From Herbiconiux sp. (GTDB lineage Bacteria > Actinomycetota > Actinomycetes > Actinomycetales > Microbacteriaceae), in the NCBI RefSeq assembly GCF_004297105.1, contig NZ_SCVE01000016.1:62001-126000 (forward strand): DNA of 64,000 bases, read 5' to 3'. Position 1 is the stretch's first letter. The number at the start of each line of letters is the position of its first letter. Below the pieces are notes generated by a model, which was not told the origin of the DNA, searched no databases, and saw only the letters and a program-made list of their open reading frames with translations. Below are positions 51,633 to 59,294 of this stretch, piece after piece. A program made the position numbers and the translations under genes.

Positions 51633-52247
51633 ATGACTGCTTCGAAGACCAAAGTCGACTTCTGGTTCGATCCCTCCTGCCCCTGGGCCTGGATGACCTC
51701 CCGCTGGGTCGACGAGGTGGCGCAGCACCGTGACCTCGACGTCACGTGGCACATCATGAGCCTCGCGGTGCTGAACGAGAACAACCACGACATCCCCGAG
51801 TCCTACAAGGCGTTCTTCCCGCGCGCGCTGCGCTACACGCGTCTCGTGGCCGCGGCGTCGGAGCTGCACGGTGCCGAGATCGTGAAGCCGCTGTATGACG
51901 CACTCGGCACGCGCATCCATCCGGGCGGTTCCACCGATTCCGACGAGGTCATCGCGGGGGCGCTCGCCGAGGTGGGCCTGCCCGCCGACTTCGCGGCCTA
52001 CGCCGACTCCGAGGAGTACGACCCCCAGATGCGCGCCTCGCACTTCGACGGCATCGAGCGCGTGGGTCAGGATGTCGGCACCCCCGTCATCGCGGTGAAC
52101 GGCGTGGCCTTCTTCGGTCCCGTCATCAGCCCGGCCCCGAAGGGCGAGATGGCGCTCACGCTGTGGGACGGCGTCGTGGCCGCCGCCTCCTTCGACGGCT
52201 TCTTCGAACTCAAGCGGTCGCGCACCCGCGACCCGATCTTCGACTGA
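51633..52247 (+). CDS. DsbA-family mycothiol-dependent nitroreductase-like protein
   Basis: A 204-residue thioredoxin-fold protein strongly resembling Mycobacterium tuberculosis Rv2466c (FWFDPSCPWAWMTSRW, HIMSLAVLNENNHDIPE, VGTPVIAVNGVAFFGPV, FFELKRSRT). The active site is CPWA, so the second Cys of the CPWC motif of Rv2466c is absent and only one thiol remains. A role in mycothiol-linked reduction of nitro compounds or stress defence is inferred. It diverges from pepN. Confidence 0.83.
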   Translation: MTASKTKVDFWFDPSCPWAWMTSRWVDEVAQHRDLDVTWHIMSLAVLNENNHDIPESYKAFFPRALRYTRLVAAASELHGAEIVKPLYDALGTRIHPGGSTDSDEVIAGALAEVGLPADFAAYADSEEYDPQMRASHFDGIERVGQDVGTPVIAVNGVAFFGPVISPAPKGEMALTLWDGVVAAASFDGFFELKRSRTRDPIFD

Positions 52248-52259
52248 GTCCGCCGCGCC

Positions 52260-52307
52260 CGTTCTGACGCTTCGCGCCCCCCATGCTCGGCGCGAGACGC
52301 CAGAACG
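52260..52307. terminator. Hairpin between the DsbA-like gene and rpiB
   Basis: CGTTCTGACGCTTCGCGCC (52260-52278) pairs with 52289-52307 at 16 of 19 positions around a 10-nt loop. It lies 12 bp after the stop codon. No T-run. Its 48-bp size is close to the 49-bp modules near the DUF559 genes, but the sequence is unrelated. Confidence 0.5.
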
Positions 52308-52334
52308 AGCGCCTCGGCACTGATCGGTGCGTTC

Positions 52335-52340
52335 TAAGCT
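52335..52340 (+). promoter_or_regulatory. -10 box of rpiB, probable leaderless start
   Basis: TAAGCT, seven bases, then the ATG at 52348. This supports the later of two in-frame ATGs. Confidence 0.45.
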
Positions 52341-52347
52341 GGGTGGC

Positions 52348-52836
52348 ATGCGCATCCACATCGGCACCGATCATGCCGGGCTCGACTTCAGCAAGCAGAT
52401 CCAGGAGCACCTCGCCGCCGCCGGCCACGAGGTGATCGATCACGGGCCCGAGAGCTACGACCCCATCGACGACTACCCCTCGTTCTGCATCAACGCCGCC
52501 CACGCCGTCGTGGTCGATCAGGAGGCTGGAATCGAGGCCCTCGGCATCGTGTTCGGCGGGTCGGGCAACGGGGAGCAGATCGCCGCCAACAAGGTGCGCG
52601 GTGTTCGTGCGGCCCTCGCCTGGAGTGAGGCGACCGCCAAGCTCGCCCGCCAGCACAACGATGCGAATGTCGTGGCCATCGGTGCCCGCCAGCACACCGT
52701 GGAGGAGGCGCTCGCGCTCATCGACTTCTTCGTGAACGAGCCGTTCTCGCTCGAAGAGCGGCACGTGCGCCGCATTGCACAACTCGCCGAATACGAAGCC
52801 ACCGGCACCATCGCCGACCGGGTCGTCGACGCCTGA
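52348..52836 (+). CDS. rpiB: Ribose-5-phosphate isomerase B
   Basis: A 162-residue RpiB/LacAB-fold enzyme interconverting ribulose-5-phosphate and ribose-5-phosphate. MRIHIGTDHAGLDFSKQI carries the phosphate and substrate loop, GIVFGGSGNGEQIAANKVRGVRAA the anion-hole GSGNG loop, and NVVAIGARQH the C-terminal site. The active-site base position has the SGNG form typical of actinobacteria. Confidence 0.95.
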   Translation: MRIHIGTDHAGLDFSKQIQEHLAAAGHEVIDHGPESYDPIDDYPSFCINAAHAVVVDQEAGIEALGIVFGGSGNGEQIAANKVRGVRAALAWSEATAKLARQHNDANVVAIGARQHTVEEALALIDFFVNEPFSLEERHVRRIAQLAEYEATGTIADRVVDA

Positions 52837-52941
52837 GCCGGGCCGCAAACCGCCCCGGCCGCATCCGTTCGGCCCGCGCCGCGGCCCGCGCCCCGCTCGC
52901 CATTCGCCTTCGGTCGGCTGAGGAGCCATTGAGGAGTCATC

Positions 52942-54117
52942 GTGCCTGAGGGCCATTCCGTTCACCGCATCGCCCGGCAGTTCGCGCGCAATTTCGTGGG
53001 CCGGCCGGTGCGGGCGTCGTCGCCTCAGGGGCGGTTCGCCGAGGGCGCAGCGGTACTCGACGGGCGCGAGATGATCGCGGCGCGGGCGGTGGGCAAGCAG
53101 ATGTTCCTCGAGTTCGACGGCGGGGTCTGGCTGCGCGTGCACCTCGGCATCTACGGCGCCTGGGACTTCGCGGGCGAGATCACCACCGATGCCACCATCC
53201 GCTCCGCCGGCGGAAGAATGGGCCAGACGAACCAGCGCGGTACCACTGACGACGTGGAGACGGATGCGCTCGGCGCGCAGTCGGAGGGAACCCTCGACGA
53301 AATCGCGCTCGGGTCGGGCAGGGCTGACGCCTCGGTGGCGGCTGCAGCTCCCGCATCCGGCTCGTCGGGCGCGCCCCGCAACGCGTCCGGCGCCACTGAA
53401 TTCGCCGATCTCGCCGATCTCGCCGATCCCGCTGATCCCGCCGCAATCGACGATGCCGACGGCGAGGACTCCGTGCGCTCCATCGGTGCCCCGAGACGCG
53501 CCCGGCTGCGGATGGCCGAGCAGGAGAAGGCCGGCGACGAGGAGGGCGACTTCCCCCCGGAGCCCGTCGGCGCCGTGCGCGTGCGCCTGCTCACCGACAC
53601 GGCCGTCGCCGACCTGCGCGGCCCCACCGCCTGCGAGGTGCTGCATGAGGCCCAGGTCGATGCGGTGATCGCGAAGCTCGGGCCCGATCCGCTGCTCGAC
53701 AACAGTGCCGAGGCAGAACAGCGCTTCGTCGACACCGTGCGCAAGAAGCAGACGCCCATCGCGTTGCTGCTGATGGACCAGTCGGTCGTGAGCGGTATCG
53801 GCAACGTCTACCGGGCCGAGATGCTCTTCCGCGCGCGCCTCAACCCGCACACCCCGGGCAAGCAGGTCACCGAGTACACGGCTCGTGCGCTCTGGCGCGA
53901 CTGGGCCTATCTGCTCGACCTCGGTGTGCGCACGGGGCAGATGATGACGATGGACGACCTGTCCGACGCCGATCGGGCGAAGGCGATGGCGAACCGCGCC
54001 GACCGGCATTGGGTCTACAAGCGCGAGGGCCTGCCCTGCCGCATCTGCGGTACCCACATCGTTCTCGAGGAGCTCGGCGGCCGCAAGCTGTACTGGTGCC
54101 CGAAGGATCAGGCCTGA
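52942..54117 (+). CDS. Fpg/Nei-family DNA glycosylase with a low-complexity insertion
   Basis: A 391-residue repair enzyme excising oxidised bases. MPEGHSVHRIA gives the catalytic Pro2 and Glu3 after the GTG start, with GAGGAG upstream. The helix-two-turn-helix has VVSGIGNVYRAEMLFRARLNP. A four-Cys zinc finger (CRICGT...YWCPKDQA) ends the protein, although only three Cys are obvious. About 80 residues of charged, repetitive sequence (including LADLADLADPADPA, about residues 95-175) interrupt the N-terminal beta-sandwich. The frame is intact. The stop overlaps the next gene's ATG. Confidence 0.9.
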   Translation: MPEGHSVHRIARQFARNFVGRPVRASSPQGRFAEGAAVLDGREMIAARAVGKQMFLEFDGGVWLRVHLGIYGAWDFAGEITTDATIRSAGGRMGQTNQRGTTDDVETDALGAQSEGTLDEIALGSGRADASVAAAAPASGSSGAPRNASGATEFADLADLADPADPAAIDDADGEDSVRSIGAPRRARLRMAEQEKAGDEEGDFPPEPVGAVRVRLLTDTAVADLRGPTACEVLHEAQVDAVIAKLGPDPLLDNSAEAEQRFVDTVRKKQTPIALLLMDQSVVSGIGNVYRAEMLFRARLNPHTPGKQVTEYTARALWRDWAYLLDLGVRTGQMMTMDDLSDADRAKAMANRADRHWVYKREGLPCRICGTHIVLEELGGRKLYWCPKDQA

Positions 54118-54788
54118 TGCGGCACACTCCCTCCTTCGACCTCACCGACCCTGCCGAGATCGCGCGGCTCGTGCGCGAGAACCCGTGGGCCACGCTCGTC
54201 TCCGCGACATCCGGCGGACTCGTCGCCTCGCACTACCCGGTGCTGATCGACGACTCCGCCGACGGCTTGGCGCTCGTCACGCACGTCGGACGACCGGATG
54301 AGACCCTGCACGAACTGGGTCAGCACGAGCTGCTCGTCATCGTGCAGGGCCCGCACGGCTACATCTCGCCGGGCTGGTACGACTCGTCGCCGGCCGTGCC
54401 CACCTGGAACTTCATCACGGCGCACCTCTACGGGGTGCCCACCCTCTTGGAGCCGGCCGAGAACCTGCGCGTGCTCGAAGAGCTCGTCGACCACTTCGAA
54501 GACCGGATGCCGAATCCCCGGCGCATGCGCGGAACCCTTGAGAACTCGGCCTACGCCGACCGCATCTCGGCGGGAACGGTCGGTCTGCGCATCCCGATCA
54601 CGCGCTTCGTGGCCAAACAGAAGATGAGCCAGAACCGCCCCGAGGAGACGGTGACGCGAATCGTGGAAGAACTCGAGGGCGAGGGCCCCTATGCGAGCGC
54701 GGAGCTGGCCCGCGAGATGCGGCACGCGCATCCGTCGCTCTTCGGCGACCCGGATGCCACCAGCGCGCAGGGGCCGGGGCAGAAATGA
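54117..54788 (+). CDS. FMN-binding PaiB-type protein
   Basis: A 223-residue protein of the PaiB/FMN-binding split-barrel family. NPWATLVSATSGGLVASHYPVLID, HVGRPDET, GPHGYISPGWY and VPTWNFITAHLYGVP are family signatures. Bacillus PaiB was described as a negative regulator, but many members are probably flavin- or haem-binding enzymes. It is coupled to the glycosylase gene by a one-base overlap. Confidence 0.88.
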   Translation: MRHTPSFDLTDPAEIARLVRENPWATLVSATSGGLVASHYPVLIDDSADGLALVTHVGRPDETLHELGQHELLVIVQGPHGYISPGWYDSSPAVPTWNFITAHLYGVPTLLEPAENLRVLEELVDHFEDRMPNPRRMRGTLENSAYADRISAGTVGLRIPITRFVAKQKMSQNRPEETVTRIVEELEGEGPYASAELAREMRHAHPSLFGDPDATSAQGPGQK

Positions 54789-54860
54789 CGGAGTTTGGGC
54801 CGGATTCCGGTCTGAGAGTCCTCCGTTTCCCGAATTCGCGTCGAGACTCCGTCGTTTCGT
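54787..54860. repeat. Degenerate repeat related to the hairpin at 48941-48994
   Basis: Read on the minus strand, GGGAAACGGAGGACTC, a CCGGAATCCGG centre and AACTCCGTC follow the same order as the pepN-end hairpin. A further half-unit (GACTCCGTCGTTTCG) follows at 54844-54860. It starts inside the stop codon of the PaiB gene. Confidence 0.55.
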
Positions 54861-54894
54861 CGCGGGATGGAGCGGCACGACAGGGAGCCCGCGA

Positions 54895-56625
54895 ATGAGT
54901 GAGGTGCTGGTGCTCACCGGTGGACGGATGCCCGGTGCGGTCGACCTCGTCGACGTCACGATCATCGACGGCATCGTTGCGGCCATCGAACCCGCCCGCA
55001 GCGGAGACCCCTCGCATCAGGATGCGCAACTCATCGCACTCGACGGGCGCTGGGTGGTGCCCGGGCTCTGGGACAACCACGTGCACTTCAGCCAGTGGGC
55101 CGCCGCCTCCCGCCGCCTCGACGTCTCGGCAGCGCGCTCCGCTGCGGAGACCGTGGCTCTTGTGGCCGCCGCCCTCCGACGGGCGACGCACTCCGTTTCG
55201 GGCGCGCACTCCGACGCGGGTTCGTCTCATCGCTCATTCGCTGCGGCCTCCGGCACGATCGGCGGCGCGCCGGGGACCACCCCACGCCAGACGGAACCCG
55301 CTGGCGGGGGAGCGGATGCGCGGGTCGCGCCGCTCGTCGGCGTCGGGTTCCGCGACGGGCTCTGGCCCGACGAGCCGACCGCGGCGCTGCTGGATGCGGT
55401 GACGGGGCCGCATCCGGTCGTGCTGATCAGCGGAGACCTGCACTGCTGCTGGCTGAACTCGGCGGCGCTCGCGCAGACCGGGCTGGCGGGGCATCCGACG
55501 GGTCTGTTGCGTGAGGAGGAGGCCTTCGCGGTTCACCGCGCGCTCGACGAGGTGCCGGCGGAGGTCGTGGATGCCTGGGCGCTCGATTCGGCGCAGGCCG
55601 CCGCCGCCCGCGGGGTGGTCGGCATCGTCGACCTCGAGATGGCCTGGAATCACGAGGTCTGGACCCGCCGCCTCGCGGCCGGCCACGACCTCCTCCGCGT
55701 CGAGTTCGGCGTGTACCCCCACCACCTCGACCGGGCCATCACCGAGGGCATCCGCACCGGCACCCCGGTCAGCGCGCCCAGCGATCGTGCCGGCTCCCCG
55801 GTCAGCGCGCCCAGCGATCGTGCCGGCTCCCCGGCCTCCCGCGGAGGGTTCGGCAGCAGCGTCACTGCACCACGGGCGGCTCTCGCGGGTGGCGCATCGG
55901 TGCTTGTTCATGTCGGCCCCTTTAAGGTCATCACCGACGGGTCGCTCAACACCCGCACCGCCTACTGCTTCGACGAATACCCGGGACTCGAGGGGCAGCC
56001 CGGCTCGCGCGGACTCCTCACCACTCCGCCCGACGAGCTGCGCGCGCTGCTCACCCGTGCGGTGGCCGCGGGCTTCGTTCCGGCTGTGCACGCCATCGGC
56101 GACCACGCCAACCGCCTGGCCCTCGACGCCTTCGAGGAACTCGGATGCGGCGGCTCGCTCGAGCACGCCCAGCTCGTCTCCGAGAGCGATTTCGGCCGCT
56201 TCGCTGCGCTCGGCGTGACGGCGAGCGTGCAGCCTGAGCACGCGATGGATGACCGCGACGTCGCCGAGCGCTACTGGTCGGGCCGTACCGGCCGCTCGTT
56301 CGCGCTGGCCAGCCTGCTCGAGGCGGGCGCCGTCCTCGCGATGGGCTCCGACGCGCCCGTCGCCCCGCTCGACCCGTGGGTCACGATGGCGGCCGCGATC
56401 GGTCGCGCCCGCGATGGGCGGGAGCCGTGGCATCCGGAGCAGTCCATTGCGGCGTCGGCAGCCTTGGCTGCCTCCGCGCGAGGGCGCACGAGCAGCCGCG
56501 TCGGTGACGTCGCCGACATCGCGGTCACCGAACTCGACCCCCTCGCTACGCCCCCGGATGCACTCCGCACCATGCCCGTAGCCCTCACCCTCCTGGCAGG
56601 CCGCCCAACCCACCGCACCCTCTGA
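54895..56625 (+). CDS. Amidohydrolase (YtcJ-like)
   Basis: A 576-residue metal-dependent hydrolase. PGLWDNHVHF near residue 65 gives the first metal-ligand His pair. KVITDGSLNTRTAY, HAIGDHANRLALDAFEE, VQPEHAMDD and LAMGSDAPVAPLDPW are typical of the YtcJ subgroup, whose substrates are mostly unknown (N-acyl or formamide compounds). GGGAG precedes the ATG. Two inserts stand out: residues ~98-142 are Ser/Ala/Gly-rich, and residues ~292-315 contain an exact 11-residue duplication. The palindrome array B starts two bases after the stop. Confidence 0.85.
   Translation: MSEVLVLTGGRMPGAVDLVDVTIIDGIVAAIEPARSGDPSHQDAQLIALDGRWVVPGLWDNHVHFSQWAAASRRLDVSAARSAAETVALVAAALRRATHSVSGAHSDAGSSHRSFAAASGTIGGAPGTTPRQTEPAGGGADARVAPLVGVGFRDGLWPDEPTAALLDAVTGPHPVVLISGDLHCCWLNSAALAQTGLAGHPTGLLREEEAFAVHRALDEVPAEVVDAWALDSAQAAAARGVVGIVDLEMAWNHEVWTRRLAAGHDLLRVEFGVYPHHLDRAITEGIRTGTPVSAPSDRAGSPVSAPSDRAGSPASRGGFGSSVTAPRAALAGGASVLVHVGPFKVITDGSLNTRTAYCFDEYPGLEGQPGSRGLLTTPPDELRALLTRAVAAGFVPAVHAIGDHANRLALDAFEELGCGGSLEHAQLVSESDFGRFAALGVTASVQPEHAMDDRDVAERYWSGRTGRSFALASLLEAGAVLAMGSDAPVAPLDPWVTMAAAIGRARDGREPWHPEQSIAASAALAASARGRTSSRVGDVADIAVTELDPLATPPDALRTMPVALTLLAGRPTHRTL
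55767..55832 (+). repeat. Perfect 33-bp tandem duplication inside the amidohydrolase gene
   Basis: Two identical in-frame 33-bp units (55767-55799, 55800-55832) encode two copies of VSAPSDRAGSP. Perfect identity points to recent slippage. Confidence 0.9.
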
Positions 56626-56626
56626 C

Positions 56627-56924
56627 TTGCCACAAATTGTGGCAACCGGGCGCCGCAAACCACACCTTCGGGCAAGTGGCTTCGCTGTGGTCTGCCGGTT
56701 GTCGCCGGCTTGCCACAAGTTGTGGCAACCGGGCGCCGCAAACCACACCTTCGGGCAAGTCGCTTCGCTGTGGTCCGCCGGTTGTCGCCGGCTTGCCACA
56801 AGTTGTGGCAACCGAGTGCCGCACCCCACACCTTCGGGCAAGTCGCTTCGCTGTGGTCTGCCGGTTGTCGCCGGCTTGCCACAAGTTGTGGCAACTGGGC
56901 GCCGCACACCACACCTTCGGGCAA
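56627..56924. repeat. Array of four 49-bp palindromic modules at exact 83-bp spacing (array B)
   Basis: TTGCCACAAGTTGTGGCAA (first copy with one change) begins at 56627, 56710, 56793 and 56876. After an 11-nt spacer a 19-nt partner (AAACCACACCTTCGGGCAA type) follows, giving 49-bp modules like array A, with 34-bp linkers of different sequence (TTCGCTGTGGTCTGCCGG core). It lies between the convergent amidohydrolase and dps genes. No nuclease gene is adjacent. Confidence 0.9.
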
Positions 56925-56974
56925 GTCGCGCCTACGGTGCACACGGCGGAGCCACCCCACGTGCCCGGAACGCG

Positions 56975-57008
56975 AAAGGCGGGCGCCCCCTGGGGGACGC
57001 CCGCCTTT
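56975..57008. terminator. Strong hairpin terminator for dps
   Basis: AAAGGCGGGCGCCCCC and its near-complement form a stem of about 15 bp with AAA/TTT ends on both strands, 18 bp beyond the dps stop. It could work in both directions and separates dps from array B. Confidence 0.75.
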
Positions 57009-57025
57009 CAGCGAGGGAGGAGCGA

Positions 57026-57511
57026 CTACGCGGCGATGTGCGCGAAGAGGAACCAGCGGTCTTTGTCCAGGCCGCGGGCGATCTCGATCGCGACGTCCTG
57101 TGAGGAGGCGTCGATCTCGCCGAGCTCCTTGACCGCCTTGTTGACCACGGCGAGGGCCACGTCGATCTGGTTGATGATCGTGGCGACCACGGCGTCCGAC
57201 TTCTGGAAGCCGGCGGGCATCTCGGCGGCGGTGCTCTTCGCGGCGACCGTCTGGATGCGGGCATCGATCGGCAGGCCAAGGGCCACGACGCGCTCGGCGG
57301 CGGTGTCGGCGTACTCCTGGGCGTGGTCGACCACGGTGTCGAGGAGCTCGTGAACGCCGATGAAGTTGGCCCCACGCACATGCCAGTGCGCCTGCTTGCC
57401 GTTGACGGCGAGGGCCTGGAGCTCGATGACCACGGGGCTGAGGAACTGCGCTGCGGCAGCGGCGACGTCGGGGCTCGTGGTGCTGGTCGGGGTGGTGATT
57501 ACTTCAGTCAT
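57026..57511 (-). CDS. dps: DNA-protection ferritin Dps
   Basis: A 161-residue dodecameric ferritin that oxidises and stores iron and coats DNA under stress. The ferroxidase site is spread over AHWHVRGANFIGVHELLDTVVDHAQEYAD (His, Asp and Glu ligands). No long basic tail is present, so DNA binding may rest on the short N-terminus. A strong terminator follows. Confidence 0.94.
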   Translation of the reverse strand: MTEVITTPTSTTSPDVAAAAAQFLSPVVIELQALAVNGKQAHWHVRGANFIGVHELLDTVVDHAQEYADTAAERVVALGLPIDARIQTVAAKSTAAEMPAGFQKSDAVVATIINQIDVALAVVNKAVKELGEIDASSQDVAIEIARGLDKDRWFLFAHIAA

Positions 57512-57595
57512 GGGGGTGTCCTTCCGATTCCCTATGCTTCAACGGTACTCACGCAGAAATCTTCCGCAAGCAAGCTGAGGCTGGGCTAATCTCCG

Positions 57596-58057
57596 CTATT
57601 CGGCGGGAAAAGGGCGCCGGAAGTACGCGTTCGAGTTCGGCAGGTACATCGTGATCACGGCCACCACGATGAACAGCGCGTGCGCCACCGCGACCCCCAC
57701 ATTGCTCTGGAACTCGAGGTAGAGGCCGAGCGCTCCGAGAACCGCGAGGATGGTGAGCGTGTTGCGTGCCCACACCCGCCCGCGCAGCATGAAGACGGAC
57801 GCGATGATGCGGAACACGCCGAGAAGCACGATCAGCACGCCGACCACGATGAACACGGCCACCGTGGCGACGGCGGCGTCGCCGTCGACTCCCGCCACGG
57901 CCGCCACGAGTGCGGCGCCGCCGATCATCAGGATGCCGCCGATGATCGACAGGATGGCTTCGGCCAACCACAGCCCGAACGACAGCTTGATCTCCCAGGG
58001 GGCCGCCTCGAGGGCGGTCTCGCCGGTGAACTCGGGACCGGAGATTTCATCGGACAT
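57596..58057 (-). CDS. Four-helix membrane protein of unknown function
   Basis: A 153-residue protein with an acidic cytoplasmic N-terminus and four hydrophobic helices (about residues 24-54, 63-90, 97-117 and 122-140). It lacks catalytic motifs. AAAGG precedes the ATG. No family is recognised; it resembles many DUF-type four-helix actinobacterial proteins. Confidence 0.72.
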   Translation of the reverse strand: MSDEISGPEFTGETALEAAPWEIKLSFGLWLAEAILSIIGGILMIGGAALVAAVAGVDGDAAVATVAVFIVVGVLIVLLGVFRIIASVFMLRGRVWARNTLTILAVLGALGLYLEFQSNVGVAVAHALFIVVAVITMYLPNSNAYFRRPFPAE

Positions 58058-58094
58058 GCGTCGGCGCCTTTCGTCGAACGGGTGTGTTCAGAGA

Positions 58095-58889
58095 CTAGTG
58101 GTCGTCCCACTCCGTCTCGGGCGTGGCGCAGGTATTGCGGAAGACGTACTGCGACGGCCGCTTGCGCTCATGACTCGACCAATCGATCGCGGGGCGCTGC
58201 TGCGACTCCGGCAGGTAGCCGAGCCGGTACACGGCCATCAGCTCGAGGTCGGATGGCACCCCCAACAGCTCCTCGATGAGCGCCCACTTGCCCGGCACCT
58301 CCATGGGGAACGACACGAACTGGATGCCCATCCCGAGCTCCACGGTCGACAGCCAGATGTTCTCCATCGCGGCCCCCATGCTGAACACCGAGTAGAACGA
58401 GCTCAACTCGCCCGGCCGGTACTCGGCCCGATCGAGCATCACCCCGAGCAGAAGGGGTGACCCGGCGACGAGCCTGCGGTTCTCCTCGCCGAGGGTCTGA
58501 GGCACGCGAAACGTGTTCATGAGCTTCTGGCCGCGGGGCGTGAACACCTGCTTCGTGAACGGCCGGAGCGCGACCGGGAGCTTGTCGAAGAGCATCCCGC
58601 TGCGCTTCTCGGCCATCTCGTCGGCGCTGAAACGGAAGTACGGCTTGTAGCGCTCGAAGAAGGTGCCATTCGACATGGCCTCGGTCATGCTCTCGCCGCT
58701 GATGGTGGCGATGGCTTCGATCGTGGGGCGCTCGTCGATGATCACGAAGCGCCACGGCTGGCTGTTCAGCTGCGACGGGGCCCGGCCGGCCACCTCCATC
58801 AGCAGGCGCTGGTGCTCGCGACTCACGGGGTCGGGTCGAAAGGGCCCGTTGGTGGTCGTGCGACGGCGCACCACGTCGAGGAACTCCAT
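58095..58889 (-). CDS. Nitroreductase-family flavoprotein
   Basis: A 264-residue FMN-dependent oxidoreductase. The N-terminus [43 protein letters not shown] carries the FMN-phosphate and Asn-Ser-Gln-Pro-Trp signature, and [21 protein letters not shown] the dimer/flavin loop. Substrates may be nitroaromatics, quinones or flavins. It follows the small membrane protein gene by three bases. Confidence 0.88.
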   Translation of the reverse strand: MEFLDVVRRRTTTNGPFRPDPVSREHQRLLMEVAGRAPSQLNSQPWRFVIIDERPTIEAIATISGESMTEAMSNGTFFERYKPYFRFSADEMAEKRSGMLFDKLPVALRPFTKQVFTPRGQKLMNTFRVPQTLGEENRRLVAGSPLLLGVMLDRAEYRPGELSSFYSVFSMGAAMENIWLSTVELGMGIQFVSFPMEVPGKWALIEELLGVPSDLELMAVYRLGYLPESQQRPAIDWSSHERKRPSQYVFRNTCATPETEWDDH

Positions 58890-58892
58890 GGT

Positions 58893-59231
58893 TCAGCTCC
58901 TTCGGGAGAGCATTAGGGCCGCCGCGAAGAACGGGGCGGCCGTGAGGGCGAGCAGCGGATGCCGGCGCGAGCGCGCGCTCACTCGCGGGATCGCGGCGAG
59001 CGGCACCGCCGTGGGAAGCAGAGCGGCGGCGGCACGGCGGTCGCGCTCGTCGCCGAACACGAGTGCGCTCGCGGCGGCGGTGCCGGCCAGAACGCACGTG
59101 GTGACGTACAGCGCGTGATGCACCCACCGGATGCGACTGGTGTCGACGATCCGGGCGGCCACGGCTGCTCCGAGCGCGCAATTGACCGAATAGCTGGCGG
59201 TCGCTGCGACGAGGAGACGCGTCGAGCTCAT
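58893..59231 (-). CDS. Small hydrophobic protein
   Basis: A 112-residue protein with three to four hydrophobic segments and many Ala/Arg residues. It is translated three bases ahead of the nitroreductase on the same strand, so the two form an operon. No family is recognised. Confidence 0.6.
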   Translation of the reverse strand: MSSTRLLVAATASYSVNCALGAAVAARIVDTSRIRWVHHALYVTTCVLAGTAAASALVFGDERDRRAAAALLPTAVPLAAIPRVSARSRRHPLLALTAAPFFAAALMLSRRS

Positions 59232-59294
59232 TTCGCCAGACTACGCTCGTGGGTCGGCGCGGCAAGAGGGGCGCTGGGTGCAAGACTTGAGGCG

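Noticed and set aside
56627..56944. Open frames through array B
   Set aside because: Same reason as array A: repeats read in several frames, no gene-like start, no conserved protein.
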